Shown here piece after piece: positions 1 to 8,411 of a DNA stretch of 43,479 nucleotides. Within the stretch, counting starts at the first letter, position 1; every line of letters starts with the position of its first letter. Origin of the DNA: an uncultured Bacteroidales bacterium (GTDB lineage Bacteria > Bacteroidota > Bacteroidia > Bacteroidales > WCHB1-69); the NCBI GenBank assembly GCA_946413585.1, contig CAMKLG010000023.1:1-43479 (forward strand), read 5' to 3'. Made by a program: the position numbers and the translations under genes. The notes below the pieces were generated by a model, which did no database searches, was not told the DNA's origin, and worked only from the letters and a program-made list of their open reading frames with translations.

Positions 1-647
1 CCCCGACCTTCACGCTGACCAACGCGGCGGGCTGCGACTCTGTGGTCACTTTGCATCTCACCGTCAACCACGGCACCCACAACACCGAGACCGAAACCGC
101 CTGCGAAAGCTATACCTGGCACGAAACAACCTACACGACTTCCGGAACTTACACATACGCTTACACCAACGCTGCCGGTTGTCCCAGTGTCGATACGCTG
201 CATCTCACTGTGTACCCCTCATACAATATTATTATATATGACACCGCAATGCGAGAACATGAGTACACTTTCGGAGACTTCACGACAACTCCGACCGACA
301 GCGGAACCTATTCCTATGACTTCCAACACACTACGGTTAACGGCTGCGATAGTATAGTGCACCTCATTCTTTACGTTCAATACAACGATGGTATTGCGCC
401 ATACGAGTTGATGGAGGTAGAGGTCTTCCCGAATCCAGCCCACTCAGTACTCAACATAAAGGGTGAAGACATACGACAGATTTTAATCTATAATACTGAT
501 GGTCAGTTAGTTTACGCCTTGAATAATTTATCCTTGGACATAAAGACGATTGATGTTTCTCGTTTCGCCGCAGGGCAATATCTGGTGAAAGTTCTCTTTG
601 GAAATAAACAAATCGTCACCAAGAAAGTCATTGTAAACCGTAAATAA
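1..647 (+). CDS. Partial T9SS-exported repeat protein (C-terminal part)
   Basis: The frame is open from base 3, so this is the 3' end (214 residues) of a larger gene cut by the window edge. Three copies of a degenerate unit are visible, each with a GC(D/P)S core: GCDSVVTLHLTV, GCPSVDTLHLTV and GCDSIVHLILYV. Such units are frequent in very long Bacteroidota surface proteins. The last ~75 residues form a type A sorting domain: it opens with VEVFPNPA, carries a central YNTDGQLVY and the usual F-AAGQYLVKV segment, and ends in a basic TKKVIVNRK. In this family that domain directs a secreted protein to the type IX machinery and is removed at the surface. The mature function cannot be told from the visible part. 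A DUF4139 gene follows after 24 bases. Confidence 0.85.
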   Translation, partial: PTFTLTNAAGCDSVVTLHLTVNHGTHNTETETACESYTWHETTYTTSGTYTYAYTNAAGCPSVDTLHLTVYPSYNIIIYDTAMREHEYTFGDFTTTPTDSGTYSYDFQHTTVNGCDSIVHLILYVQYNDGIAPYELMEVEVFPNPAHSVLNIKGEDIRQILIYNTDGQLVYALNNLSLDIKTIDVSRFAAGQYLVKVLFGNKQIVTKKVIVNRK

Positions 648-671
648 TTTCCACCGTAAATAATTAATATT

Positions 672-2321
672 ATGGCAACAAAGAAAATTCTCGTATTGGC
701 AATCCTATGTTTCGGTTGGCTGTTCACCCTGCAGGCACAAAAACAGATTTCCGCCAAGTTGGATTCCGTCACCGTGTTCCTACGCGGCGCCACCTTGTAC
801 CATTCTGCAAATGCCACTCTGAAGAGCGGTTCCCAAGAAATCATCATTGATGGGCTGAGTCCCGACATAGCTCTCAACAGTCTGAAGGTTCAGGCGAATG
901 GAGTGCTTATTTCCGCGATGGAGTTCGAAAAAGACTACATCACCCCGAAAGAAGGGACTGCTAAAATCAAAAAGCTGGCCGACTCCCTCGATTTCTATCA
1001 AAAGCAGCTTCAAGAAGCTCGCGACGAGCTCACCGTCCATCAACATCTGCTCAAGATGCTCACCGACGGCACGCTCAACAACATGGAAAAGAAAGACGGT
1101 ACGGTAACCGTTGCAGAAATCAACGCCAACATGGAGCTTTACACATCCAAGGCCAAAACGCTTCAAAACAGTATCAATCAAGACAATAAGAAGATTGAAA
1201 AGCTAGTGGAAACGGTGAATCGGCTGAAAATGCAAATCAATCAGGACAAGCAGGACAGCAACGTGGAAACCGGCGTGGTCTATCTCTCCATCAGCGTGCC
1301 GAACAACGTCACCACGGTATTCAACATCAGCTATTATACAGAAGATGCTGGATGGCAACCCCACTACGACATCAACATTCCTGGATTGGACAAGCCTATC
1401 ACCATGCAAGCGAAAGCCGAGGTGCAACAGGAAACCGGACTTGACTGGAACAATGTGCGGCTCACCCTCTCGAACGCCCGACCCAATCGCACCAATACCG
1501 TGCCGGTATTCAGAACTTGGTTTCTGCGTTTCGCACGAAATTACTCAGCAGACATGTCTGATGCACGCAGCAATAGAGCCTCCAATTACGTATCGAACTC
1601 AAATGTAAGCGCAGCCTTGTCTAGTCTCGAAGGTGTTTCGGCGACAGACGGAACGAACAAAAAGGTCGTTTCTACCCGAATGGAAGATTACATCAGCATT
1701 GACGAGCAAGATGTCCATGTGAACTACAAAATTGCAGTGCCCTACAACATTCCAGGCAACGGCAACGAACAACTCGTTGATTTGATGAACTACAACCTTG
1801 AAGCCGAGTACAATTACTATTGTGCACCAAAGCTCTCCACGGAGACATACTTGATTGCGACACTCGGTGGTTTGGAAAAATACAATCTGCTTTCGGGATA
1901 CGCCACCGTCACCTTCAACAACACCTTTGTCGGGGAAACTTACCTGAACCCGAATTCTACGCAAGACCGAGTGACGCTCACCCTTGCCACCGATCCGCGC
2001 GTAACCGTTAAACGCGAACTGCAACGCGATTACAGCAGCACGAAGCACGTCGGCAGCACCACCACTGAGACCCGCTCGTACCTGACTACCGTCCGCAACA
2101 ACCAAAACCGCAACGCGAAGCTGACCTTGAAGGAACAGTATCCGATTTCCAACGACAAGGACATCGAGGTGAAGTTGGTGGAAGTGAAGCCCTCCGCCAC
2201 CTACAACAAGGAGGATATCGGCGTGCTCACCTGGGAACTGGATCTGAGTGCCGGCGAAACTCGCACCTTCGTGGTCACCTACAGCGTGAAGTATCCGAAG
2301 GATCGGACAATCGCTTGGTAG
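672..2321 (+). CDS. DUF4139 (MuiA-like) exported protein
   Basis: 549 residues. A signal peptide (hydrophobic residues 6-21, ending LQA-Q) is followed by a DUF4140-type domain starting at AKLDSVTVFLRGATLYHSA. A helical, probably coiled-coil stretch (about 95-195) is rich in K, E, Q and N. A long C-terminal DUF4139 domain carries family-typical stretches such as SISVPNNV near residue 205, YYTEDAGWQPHYDI and the final LTWELDLSAGETR. The family is known as mucoidy inhibitor A-like; its biochemical role is not established. The protein is probably periplasmic or surface-exposed, since no further membrane segment is seen. It ends before a short hairpin and a word-repeat spacer, so it is probably transcriptionally separate from the ribosomal operon downstream. 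Confidence 0.85.
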   Translation: MATKKILVLAILCFGWLFTLQAQKQISAKLDSVTVFLRGATLYHSANATLKSGSQEIIIDGLSPDIALNSLKVQANGVLISAMEFEKDYITPKEGTAKIKKLADSLDFYQKQLQEARDELTVHQHLLKMLTDGTLNNMEKKDGTVTVAEINANMELYTSKAKTLQNSINQDNKKIEKLVETVNRLKMQINQDKQDSNVETGVVYLSISVPNNVTTVFNISYYTEDAGWQPHYDINIPGLDKPITMQAKAEVQQETGLDWNNVRLTLSNARPNRTNTVPVFRTWFLRFARNYSADMSDARSNRASNYVSNSNVSAALSSLEGVSATDGTNKKVVSTRMEDYISIDEQDVHVNYKIAVPYNIPGNGNEQLVDLMNYNLEAEYNYYCAPKLSTETYLIATLGGLEKYNLLSGYATVTFNNTFVGETYLNPNSTQDRVTLTLATDPRVTVKRELQRDYSSTKHVGSTTTETRSYLTTVRNNQNRNAKLTLKEQYPISNDKDIEVKLVEVKPSATYNKEDIGVLTWELDLSAGETRTFVVTYSVKYPKDRTIAW

Positions 2322-2434
2322 TTAGCAGTTAGAAATTAGTAGTTAGTAGTTAAGGGGAATCGTACGGTTTCCCCTTAATTGTTATAGGCAATAGGGAATA
2401 GGCAATAGTATCGATAATCCTCTTACTATTGCCT
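2322..2434. repeat. Intergenic short-word repeats with an 11-bp hairpin
   Basis: The spacer starts with variants of TTAGTAGTTAG and continues with repeats of ATAGGCAATA. AGGCAATAGTA (2400-2410) and TACTATTGCCT (2424-2434) form a perfect 11-bp inverted repeat with a 13-base loop. The sequence style matches spacers at 25.6, 26.3, 32.6, 37.8, 42.3 and 43.2 kb. It lies exactly at the left break of the shortened ribosomal operon. Confidence 0.7.
2351..2377 (+). terminator. Hairpin after the DUF4139 gene
   Basis: TAAGGGGAA (2351-2359) and TTCCCCTTA (2369-2377) form a perfect 9-bp stem with a 9-base loop, followed by AATTGTT. It lies 30 bases after the stop codon. The T tract is weak, so factor-independent termination is plausible but not certain. 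Confidence 0.55.
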
Positions 2435-2490
2435 GTTGCCTCTTATTAACAATCCCCATTTCATTTTGTTGAAAAAAAATTCCGTAAGGT

Positions 2491-2521
2491 ATTGATTGTA
2501 TGCAAAAAAAGTCTATTTTTG
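2491..2521 (+). promoter_or_regulatory. Promoter of the rplV-rpsE operon
   Basis: The -7 box TATTTTTG (2514-2521) fits the Bacteroidota consensus TAnnTTTG. An ATTG at 2491-2494 resembles the -33 TTTG, with 19 bp between. The leader before rplV is about 90 bases and opens with a small hairpin (GGTAC 2537-2541, GTACC 2551-2555). Confidence 0.7.
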
Positions 2522-2616
2522 CCGCCAATTTGATAAGGTACGTAAAAGAGGTACCAAATATCAACTTAAGGAATTGAATATCAGATATATAAAGTAACAA
2601 AAAGATAAAAATAACA

Positions 2617-3054
2617 ATGAGTGTAAAACAGAAAAACGCGGCAAATGCGCGTAAAGAAGCAATGAAAACGGTGTACGTGGCCCGATTAGTGGATAATCCG
2701 ACCTCACCGCGCAAGACCAGAATTATGGCCAACGTCATTCGTGGCAAGAACGTAGATTACGCCATGAATGTGTTGAAGTACTCCCACAAAGAGTCATCCG
2801 AGAAATTATTGAAACTGCTCAAGTCAGCTGTGGCTAACTGGCAGGTGAAGAACGACGGCAAGCGTCTTGAGGATGCCGACCTGTATGTAAAGACCATCAT
2901 GGTTGACGGCGGCAGAATGCTCAAGCGTATCCGCACTGCCCCCCAAGGCCGTGCTGCCCGCATCCGCAAGCGTTCCAACCATGTGACCTTGATTCTCGGC
3001 GACCGCAACGAGGAGAATGTACGAGTTGAAAATATTGAAGAATCACAAAAATAA
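2617..3054 (+). CDS. rplV: Ribosomal protein uL22
   Basis: 145 residues, full length for uL22. This protein binds 23S rRNA and its beta-hairpin extends into the peptide exit tunnel. Family marks visible are TSPRKTRIMANVIRGK near residue 29 and the loop and C-terminal signature APQGRAARIRKRSNHVTLIL. It is the first gene of the operon here: a Bacteroidota promoter lies upstream and no rpsS, which normally precedes rplV. rpsC follows after 11 bases. Confidence 0.97.
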   Translation: MSVKQKNAANARKEAMKTVYVARLVDNPTSPRKTRIMANVIRGKNVDYAMNVLKYSHKESSEKLLKLLKSAVANWQVKNDGKRLEDADLYVKTIMVDGGRMLKRIRTAPQGRAARIRKRSNHVTLILGDRNEENVRVENIEESQK

Positions 3055-3065
3055 TAAAGTAAAGT

Positions 3066-3821
3066 ATGGGTCAAAAAGTTAATCCTATCGGCTTGCGCCT
3101 CGGTATTGTAAGAGGCTGGGACTCTAATTGGTACGGCGGCAAAAATTTCGCCGGTAAAATCGTCGAAGATGACAAAATTAGAAAGTATTTAAATGCTAAG
3201 TTCTCAAAAGCCGGCATTTCGAAAATCTACATTGAGAGAACCTTAAAACTCGTCACGGTGACCATCAGCGCTGGTCGTCCCGGTGTCATCATCGGAAAAG
3301 GCGGCGCAGAAGTCGACAGCGTGAAAGAGGAACTGAAAGTGATCACCGGCAAGGAGATCCAAATCAACATCATGGAAGTCAAACGCCCCGACCTCGACGC
3401 ACAGCTGGTGGCTCAGAACATCGCTCGTCAGATCGAAGGCCGCGTGACTTATAAAAAGGCAGTGAAGACCGCCATCGCATCCACCATGCGCGCTCAGGCT
3501 GAGGGTATCAAGGTGACAGTGGCAGGTCGTCTCGGCGGCGCCGAAATCGCACGCGCTGAGCACTTCAAAGATGGCCGTATCCCGTTGCACACCCTTCGTG
3601 CCGACATCGACTACGCTCCCGTGGAGGCTCACACCACCTACGGCTGCATCGGCATCAAAGTGTGGATCTGCCGCGGCATCGTCTATGGTAAACGTGACCT
3701 CTTCGCTAACGAGGCTGCCAAGGAACAACGCCCGTCCAACAACGGCAAGAAGATGTTCCGCGGACCGCGCAGAGACCGCGACAACCGCAACCGCAACAAC
3801 AACAGAAATCACAATAATTAA
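3066..3821 (+). CDS. rpsC: Ribosomal protein uS3
   Basis: 251 residues. The N-terminal [14 protein letters not shown], the KH-domain GxxG loop in [13 protein letters not shown] near residue 76, and the C-terminal domain with [17 protein letters not shown] identify small-subunit protein S3, which lines the mRNA entry channel. The last ~35 residues are a low-complexity basic tail of R, N and D ([16 protein letters not shown]), longer than in enteric S3 and probably disordered. The start follows rplV closely and matches the family N-terminus exactly. Confidence 0.97.
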   Translation: MGQKVNPIGLRLGIVRGWDSNWYGGKNFAGKIVEDDKIRKYLNAKFSKAGISKIYIERTLKLVTVTISAGRPGVIIGKGGAEVDSVKEELKVITGKEIQINIMEVKRPDLDAQLVAQNIARQIEGRVTYKKAVKTAIASTMRAQAEGIKVTVAGRLGGAEIARAEHFKDGRIPLHTLRADIDYAPVEAHTTYGCIGIKVWICRGIVYGKRDLFANEAAKEQRPSNNGKKMFRGPRRDRDNRNRNNNRNHNN

Positions 3822-3875
3822 ACCGACGCCAAGATGCCGGTAAATCAATAAATAATCCTTAAAACATTAAAAGCA

Positions 3876-4301
3876 ATGTTACAACCGAAAAAACTCAAAT
3901 ACAGAAGGCCGCAGAAGGGCAGAATGAAGAAGATCACCAAGCGTGGCTCTGAAATCTCATTCGGCTCCTTCGCACTGAAAACGCTGGACCAGTACTGGAT
4001 CACCGCCCGCCAAATTGAGGCTGCCCGTCAGGCTATCACCCGTGAGATGAAGCGTCAGGGTCAGCTCTGGATCCGTATCTTCCCCGACCGCCCCGTGACC
4101 GCCAAGGGTTTGGGTGTCCGTATGGGTAAAGGTAAGGGTACCCCCGAATACTACGCCGCACGCGTAAGCCCGGGCCGCATTCTTTTCGAAGCCGACGGCA
4201 TCCCGTTGGAAGTCGCCCGCGAGGCTATGAGACTCGGCGCACAAAAACTGCCCGTGCATACGAAATTTATTGTCAGAAGAGATTATTCAGCAGAAATTTA
4301 A
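3876..4301 (+). CDS. rplP: Ribosomal protein uL16
   Basis: 141 residues, normal length. The N-terminal [17 protein letters not shown] and the segment [15 protein letters not shown] are diagnostic for L16, which organises the A-site region of the 50S subunit. The 54-base gap after rpsC holds no evident signal. The stop is followed by TAGGAGGAG, a strong ribosome binding site for the next gene. Confidence 0.97.
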   Translation: MLQPKKLKYRRPQKGRMKKITKRGSEISFGSFALKTLDQYWITARQIEAARQAITREMKRQGQLWIRIFPDRPVTAKGLGVRMGKGKGTPEYYAARVSPGRILFEADGIPLEVAREAMRLGAQKLPVHTKFIVRRDYSAEI

Positions 4302-4302
4302 T

Positions 4303-4308
4303 AGGAGG
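4303..4308 (+). promoter_or_regulatory. Strong Shine-Dalgarno of rpmC
   Basis: AGGAGG lies 8 bases before the rpmC ATG. Bacteroidota genes usually lack such sites because the anti-SD of their 16S rRNA is occluded on the ribosome, so a perfect site here is notable. Confidence 0.7.
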
Positions 4309-4316
4309 AGAATAGT

Positions 4317-4517
4317 ATGAAACAACAAGAAATCAACGAACTGACCACCCCCGAAATCCGGGAAAAACTGGCCACCGAGAAAGACAAACTCGTCACGATG
4401 CGCCTCAACCACGCCATCTCCCCGCTGGAAAACCCCCAACTGATCAAGGCTCAACGCAGAGACATCGCCCGCCTCTTGACGGAACTGCGCAAACGCGAAA
4501 TGAACGAGAATAAATAA
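4317..4517 (+). CDS. rpmC: Ribosomal protein uL29
   Basis: 66 residues, two long helices as expected for L29 near the exit tunnel. The start [18 protein letters not shown] and the motif [15 protein letters not shown] fit the family. It sits in the canonical order rplP, rpmC, rpsQ. The start is fixed by the AGGAGG eight bases upstream. Confidence 0.95.
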   Translation: MKQQEINELTTPEIREKLATEKDKLVTMRLNHAISPLENPQLIKAQRRDIARLLTELRKREMNENK

Positions 4518-4537
4518 CCCCTATCACTGATAATAAT

Positions 4538-4792
4538 ATGGAAAGAAATAACAGAAAAGTGAGAGAAGGCATTGTCGTGAGCGACAAGATGGACAAATCT
4601 ATCGTCATCAAGGTCGAACGCAAGATGAAACACCCCATCTATGGCAAGTTCCTGAAACGTTCCACCAAATTCATGGCACACGACGAGAAAAACGAGTGCC
4701 GTATCGGTGACAGAGTGAGAATTATGGAAACCAGACCTTTGTCCAAGAACAAATGCTGGCGTTTAATTGAAATCGTAGAAAAGGCTAAATAG
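4538..4792 (+). CDS. rpsQ: Ribosomal protein uS17
   Basis: 84 residues. The OB-fold signature is clear: [20 protein letters not shown] near the start, then [19 protein letters not shown] and the final [19 protein letters not shown]. It binds 16S rRNA early in 30S assembly. It is separated from rplN by only 5 bases, which suggests translational coupling. Confidence 0.97.
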   Translation: MERNNRKVREGIVVSDKMDKSIVIKVERKMKHPIYGKFLKRSTKFMAHDEKNECRIGDRVRIMETRPLSKNKCWRLIEIVEKAK

Positions 4793-4797
4793 TAATT

Positions 4798-5166
4798 ATG
4801 ATACAGCAAGAATCAAGATTAGCAGTTGCGGATAACAGCGGCGCGAAAGAAGTGCTCTGCATCCGCGTATTGGGCGGCACCAAGAAACGCTATGCACGCG
4901 TGGGCGACAAGATCGTCGTGGCCATCAAGAGTGCCATCCCCTCCGGCCAAGTCAAAGCCGGCACCGTGTCCAAAGCCGTGGTCGTGCGCACCAAACGCCA
5001 CGTCCGCAGAAATGACGGCTCCTATATCAAGTTCGACGACAACGCCGTGGTCCTGCTGACCGCTGCCGACGAACTTCGCGGAACCCGTATCTTCGGACCC
5101 GTTGCCCGTGAGTTGCGTGAAAAACAATTCATGAAAATCGTGTCTTTGGCACCCGAGGTGTTATAA
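4798..5166 (+). CDS. rplN: Ribosomal protein uL14
   Basis: 122 residues, the standard length. [20 protein letters not shown] at the N-terminus and [20 protein letters not shown] near the C-terminus are the family signatures. L14 sits at the subunit interface and binds 23S rRNA. A 69-base gap follows before the true start of rplX, longer than other gaps in this part of the operon. Confidence 0.97.
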   Translation: MIQQESRLAVADNSGAKEVLCIRVLGGTKKRYARVGDKIVVAIKSAIPSGQVKAGTVSKAVVVRTKRHVRRNDGSYIKFDDNAVVLLTAADELRGTRIFGPVARELREKQFMKIVSLAPEVL

Positions 5167-5235
5167 TCAAGTCAATAATTCATTTATTATACAATTGACA
5201 AAGACCAATTGACGAACATTAAAACAAAAAAAGGA

Positions 5236-5550
5236 ATGAAACTGAAAATTAAAAAAGGCGACACTGTAAAAGTGATTACCGGTGAGTACAAAGGAACTCA
5301 AGGTAAGGTGCTGGAAGTCCTCCCCAAGGAAAACAAAGCCCTGGTGGAAGGCTGCAACATGGTGTCCAAAAGCACCAAGCCCAGCGCGGCTGCACCTAAC
5401 GGCGGCATCATTAAGAAAGAAGCCCCGATCCACATCTCCAACCTTATGGTGGTTGACGCTAAAGGAAACGCTACCCGCGTAGGTAGAAAGTTGAACGATA
5501 AAGGTAAATTAGTCAGATATTCTAAAAAGTCAGGAGAGGAGATCAAGTAA
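5236..5550 (+). CDS. rplX: Ribosomal protein uL24
   Basis: 104 residues with the KOW motif [20 protein letters not shown] at the N-terminus and NPIHISN-type segment [12 protein letters not shown] in the middle. L24 initiates 50S assembly. The frame is open further upstream to a TTG at 5209, but the ATG used here gives the family-typical [11 protein letters not shown] start. The stop codon overlaps the rplE start by one base (TAATG), so the two are probably translationally coupled. Confidence 0.95.
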   Translation: MKLKIKKGDTVKVITGEYKGTQGKVLEVLPKENKALVEGCNMVSKSTKPSAAAPNGGIIKKEAPIHISNLMVVDAKGNATRVGRKLNDKGKLVRYSKKSGEEIK

Positions 5551-6104
5551 TGTACACACCGAGATATAAAGAAAAATACCAGAACGAGGTCCTGCCCGCG
5601 CTCAAAGAACAATTCGGATTCAAATCCGTGATGCGCGTGCCCAGAATCACCAAGATCTGCCTCAACCAAGGCCTCGGCAAATTCGGCATCGCCGACAAGA
5701 AACTCATCGATGCAGGTGTTCAGGAAATGACCCTCATCGCCGGTCAAAAGGCTGTGCCCACTAAATCTAAGAAGGATATCTCCAACTTCAAGTTGAGAAA
5801 AGGTATGCCCATCGGCGTGCGCGTGACCCTTCACGGTGACCGCATGTACGAATTCCTCGACCGCCTCATCACCGTCTCTATCCCCCGTATCCGCGACTTC
5901 CGCGGTATCAGCGACAAGGGCTTCGACGGTCGCGGTAACTATACGCTCGGTATTCCCGAACAAATCATCTTCCCCGAAATCGATATCGACAAAGTTTTGA
6001 AAATCAACGGTATGGATATCACCTTCGTGACCACAGCTCACAACGACAAGGAATGTCTCGCCCTGTTGAAAGAATTCGGCTTACCCTTTAAAAACCAAAA
6101 GTAA
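5550..6104 (+). CDS. rplE: Ribosomal protein uL5
   Basis: 184 residues. L5 binds 5S rRNA in the central protuberance. Visible signatures are [15 protein letters not shown], the segment [25 protein letters not shown] (in part), [17 protein letters not shown] and the [13 protein letters not shown] strand. It overlaps rplX by one base; AGGAGAGGAG, inside the end of rplX, lies about ten bases ahead of the start and could serve as a binding site. Confidence 0.97.
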   Translation: MYTPRYKEKYQNEVLPALKEQFGFKSVMRVPRITKICLNQGLGKFGIADKKLIDAGVQEMTLIAGQKAVPTKSKKDISNFKLRKGMPIGVRVTLHGDRMYEFLDRLITVSIPRIRDFRGISDKGFDGRGNYTLGIPEQIIFPEIDIDKVLKINGMDITFVTTAHNDKECLALLKEFGLPFKNQK

Positions 6105-6110
6105 GTAATC

Positions 6111-6410
6111 ATGGCAAAAGAATCTTTAAAAGCAAGAGAAATCAAAAGAGCGAAAATGGTCGCTAAATATGCCGCCAAACGCGCAGAACTGAAGAAAATC
6201 ATGAAAGGCGATGATTACGAAGCCAAAAGAGCTGCCGATATCGCACTTCAGAAATTACCCCCGAACTCTAACCCGATCCGCATGCACAACCGCTGCAAGC
6301 TGAGCGGACGTCCGAAAGGCTATATGCGCCAGTTCGGCCTCTCCCGTATCGACTTCAGAGAGTTGGCACTCGCCGGCAAGATCCCCGGAGTAAAAAAAGC
6401 AAGTTGGTAA
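6111..6410 (+). CDS. rpsN: Ribosomal protein uS14, zinc-free form
   Basis: 99 residues. The C-terminal half [20 protein letters not shown] is the S14 signature. Only one cysteine is present, so the two CxxC pairs of the zinc-binding form are missing; this is the long C-minus type. It lies six bases after rplE in the canonical order. Confidence 0.97.
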   Translation: MAKESLKAREIKRAKMVAKYAAKRAELKKIMKGDDYEAKRAADIALQKLPPNSNPIRMHNRCKLSGRPKGYMRQFGLSRIDFRELALAGKIPGVKKASW

Positions 6411-6433
6411 ACCTAAATGAAGAAGATTAAATT

Positions 6434-6832
6434 ATGAATACCGATCCCATATCAGATTATTTGACTCGTTTGAGAAACGCTATCCGCGCTCATCATGAAG
6501 TGGTCGAAATCCCCGCTTCCAACGAGAAAAAAGCTATAACCAAAATCCTTTTCGACAAAGGTTATATCTTGAACTATAAATTTGTGGATGACACTATGCC
6601 CAAAACGATCAAAATCGCTTTGAAATATCATCCTGCAACCAAACAATCCGCCATCAGCGAGATCCAACGCGTCAGCCGCCCAGGTCTTCGTAAATACGTG
6701 GGCGCCAAAGAAATGCCCTCCGTGTTGAACGGCCTCGGCATCGCTATCGTCTCCACTTCCCACGGCATGATGACCGACAAGGAAGCAAAAGCTCAAAACG
6801 TTGGCGGCGAAGTTATTTGTTACATCAGTTAA
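6434..6832 (+). CDS. rpsH: Ribosomal protein uS8
   Basis: 132 residues. MNTDPISDYLTRLRNAIRA at the start and the C-terminal GLGIAIVSTSHGMMTDKEA and GGEVICYIS are typical S8 marks. S8 binds helix 21 of 16S rRNA and in enterics also represses its own operon; no such target can be proved here. The stop is followed directly by a strong Shine-Dalgarno for rplF. Confidence 0.97.
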   Translation: MNTDPISDYLTRLRNAIRAHHEVVEIPASNEKKAITKILFDKGYILNYKFVDDTMPKTIKIALKYHPATKQSAISEIQRVSRPGLRKYVGAKEMPSVLNGLGIAIVSTSHGMMTDKEAKAQNVGGEVICYIS

Positions 6833-6833
6833 T

Positions 6834-6839
6834 AGGAGG
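6834..6839 (+). promoter_or_regulatory. Strong Shine-Dalgarno of rplF
   Basis: AGGAGG, followed by AGG, lies 8 bases before the rplF ATG. The context TAATAGGAGGAG, beginning with the upstream stop codon, is the same as at rpmC, which makes the pair look like a conserved device within this operon. Confidence 0.7.
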
Positions 6840-6847
6840 AGGAAGTT

Positions 6848-7408
6848 ATGTCAAGAATAGGAAAATTACAAATCGCCATCCCCGCAGGGGTTGAAGTGAA
6901 AAGAGACGAGAAGTCCAACATCGTGACTGTGAAGGGCCCGAAAGGCGAACTGCAACAGTATGTCGATGAACGCATCACTTTCGAAATTGAAGACGGACAC
7001 CTCCATGTGAAACGCCCGAGCGACTCCAAACGCGACCGCTCCATGCACGGCCTCTACAGAGCCCTGCTCAACAACATGATCACCGGCGTCTCCCAAGGCT
7101 TCTCCAAGAAGCTGGAAGTCATCGGTGTCGGTTACAAGGCCGAAGCCAAAGGCGACCATCAACTCGACATGGGTCTGGGTTACTCCCACAACATCCTGTT
7201 CGACTTCCCGAAGGAAATCACCGTGCAGACCATCAATGAGAAAGGTAAAAACCCGATCATCATCCTGAACTGCATCGACAAACAGCTGTTGGGCCAAGTG
7301 GCAACCAAGATCCGCTCCTACCGTAAACCCGAACCCTACAAAGGCAAAGGTATCCGCTTCGAAGGAGAGTATGTTAGAAAGAAAGCCGGCAAATCGGCTG
7401 AAAAATAA
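6848..7408 (+). CDS. rplF: Ribosomal protein uL6
   Basis: 186 residues with two L6 repeats. The N-terminal MSRIGKLQIAIPAGVEV and the C-terminal signature PEPYKGKGIRFEGEYVRKKA are diagnostic. The protein binds 23S rRNA near the sarcin-ricin loop. The start is set by the AGGAGG upstream. rplR follows after 18 bases. Confidence 0.97.
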   Translation: MSRIGKLQIAIPAGVEVKRDEKSNIVTVKGPKGELQQYVDERITFEIEDGHLHVKRPSDSKRDRSMHGLYRALLNNMITGVSQGFSKKLEVIGVGYKAEAKGDHQLDMGLGYSHNILFDFPKEITVQTINEKGKNPIIILNCIDKQLLGQVATKIRSYRKPEPYKGKGIRFEGEYVRKKAGKSAEK

Positions 7409-7426
7409 TCGTCAAAATTTGATATT

Positions 7427-7786
7427 ATGGCTTACAATAAAAAAGAATATAGAAGAAAAAGGATTAAAAACCGCATTCGCAAGATCGTTAGCGGTACTCC
7501 GGTTCGTCCCAGAATGTCCGTCTTCAGAAGCAATCGCGATATCTATGTGCAAGTTATTGACGATGAAGCCGGTGTTACCTTGGTGTCTGCATCTTCCAAG
7601 TTGCCCGACATCGCTTCCCAAAAGATGACCAAATGCGAGAAATCTAAACTCGTGGGCAAGGAAATCGCTACCCGCGCTCTCGCTGCCGGCATCACGGAAG
7701 TTGTCTTCGACCGTAACGGTTACTTATATCATGGTAGAGTAAAATCTTTGGCTGACGCAGCTAGAGAAGGTGGTCTTAAATTTTAA
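7427..7786 (+). CDS. rplR: Ribosomal protein uL18
   Basis: 119 residues, basic N-terminus ([19 protein letters not shown]) and the family segments [20 protein letters not shown] and [21 protein letters not shown]18 carries 5S rRNA into the large subunit together with L5. It sits in the canonical place between rplF and rpsE. Confidence 0.97.
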   Translation: MAYNKKEYRRKRIKNRIRKIVSGTPVRPRMSVFRSNRDIYVQVIDDEAGVTLVSASSKLPDIASQKMTKCEKSKLVGKEIATRALAAGITEVVFDRNGYLYHGRVKSLADAAREGGLKF

Positions 7787-7797
7787 TAATCAAAACT

Positions 7798-8316
7798 ATG
7801 GCTAACGAAAATATCAAGAAAGTAAAAGCAGCCGACCTCGAACTCAAAGAGCGCGTGGTCGCTACCAACAGAGTGACGAAGGTCACCAAGGGTGGTCGAA
7901 TCTTCAGCTTCGCTGTCATCGTAGTCGTTGGTAATGAAAACGGTATCGTAGGCTATGGTCTTGGTAAAGCCCGCGAAGTCTCGACCGCGATTTCCAAAGG
8001 CGTGGAAGACGCGAAAAAGAACCTCATCCAAGTGCCGATTCTGAAAGGTACAATCCCTCACGCAGGTGAAGGTAAGTACAGCGGCGCCGATGTCTTCATG
8101 AAACCTGCAGCTCCTGGTACCGGTGTGATCGCCGGCGGTGCTATGCGTGCCGTATTCGAGAGCGTGGGCGTGAAGAACGTGCTCGCAAAGTCAAAAGGCT
8201 CCTCCAACCCCCACAGCGTGGTGAAAGCTACCATCAGCGCACTCTCCAAAATGCGCGACGCTTACACCGTGGCTCAAGTGCGCGGAGTAACCCTCGACAA
8301 AGTGTTCAACGGATAA
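7798..8316 (+). CDS. rpsE: Ribosomal protein uS5
   Basis: 172 residues. The double-stranded RNA-binding-like N-terminal domain has [20 protein letters not shown] and [20 protein letters not shown]; the C-terminal domain has [21 protein letters not shown]5 contributes to decoding accuracy. In nearly all bacteria rpmD and rplO follow; here the gene is followed instead by a strong terminator and an unrelated helicase, so the operon ends early. Confidence 0.97.
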   Translation: MANENIKKVKAADLELKERVVATNRVTKVTKGGRIFSFAVIVVVGNENGIVGYGLGKAREVSTAISKGVEDAKKNLIQVPILKGTIPHAGEGKYSGADVFMKPAAPGTGVIAGGAMRAVFESVGVKNVLAKSKGSSNPHSVVKATISALSKMRDAYTVAQVRGVTLDKVFNG

Positions 8317-8336
8317 TCGAACATTTTAATATTAAA

Positions 8337-8366
8337 AAAAAAGGCTTCCTTTTGGAAGCCTTTTTT
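8337..8366 (+). terminator. Strong terminator of the ribosomal operon
   Basis: A 13-bp perfect stem: AAAAAAGGCTTCC (8337-8349) pairs with GGAAGCCTTTTTT (8354-8366) around a TTTT loop, ending in a T run. It lies 20 bases after the rpsE stop and is a textbook intrinsic terminator. Confidence 0.95.
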
Positions 8367-8377
8367 ATTAAAAAGTG

Positions 8378-8385
8378 TATCTTTG
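8378..8385 (+). promoter_or_regulatory. -7 promoter box of the helicase gene
   Basis: TATCTTTG matches TAnnTTTG, just after the operon terminator and 26 bases before the helicase ATG. No convincing -33 box is seen at the right distance. Confidence 0.6.
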
Positions 8386-8411
8386 CACGTTGAACTTTAA
8401 AACAATTTATT

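Noticed and set aside
2537-2555. Autoregulatory ribosomal-protein leader before rplV
   Set aside because: Only a 5-bp hairpin is visible in the leader; it does not resemble a known binding site, so no regulatory feature is claimed.
5209-5235. Upstream TTG start for rplX
   Set aside because: The extra nine residues are not part of uL24, and an ATG with the family N-terminus follows.
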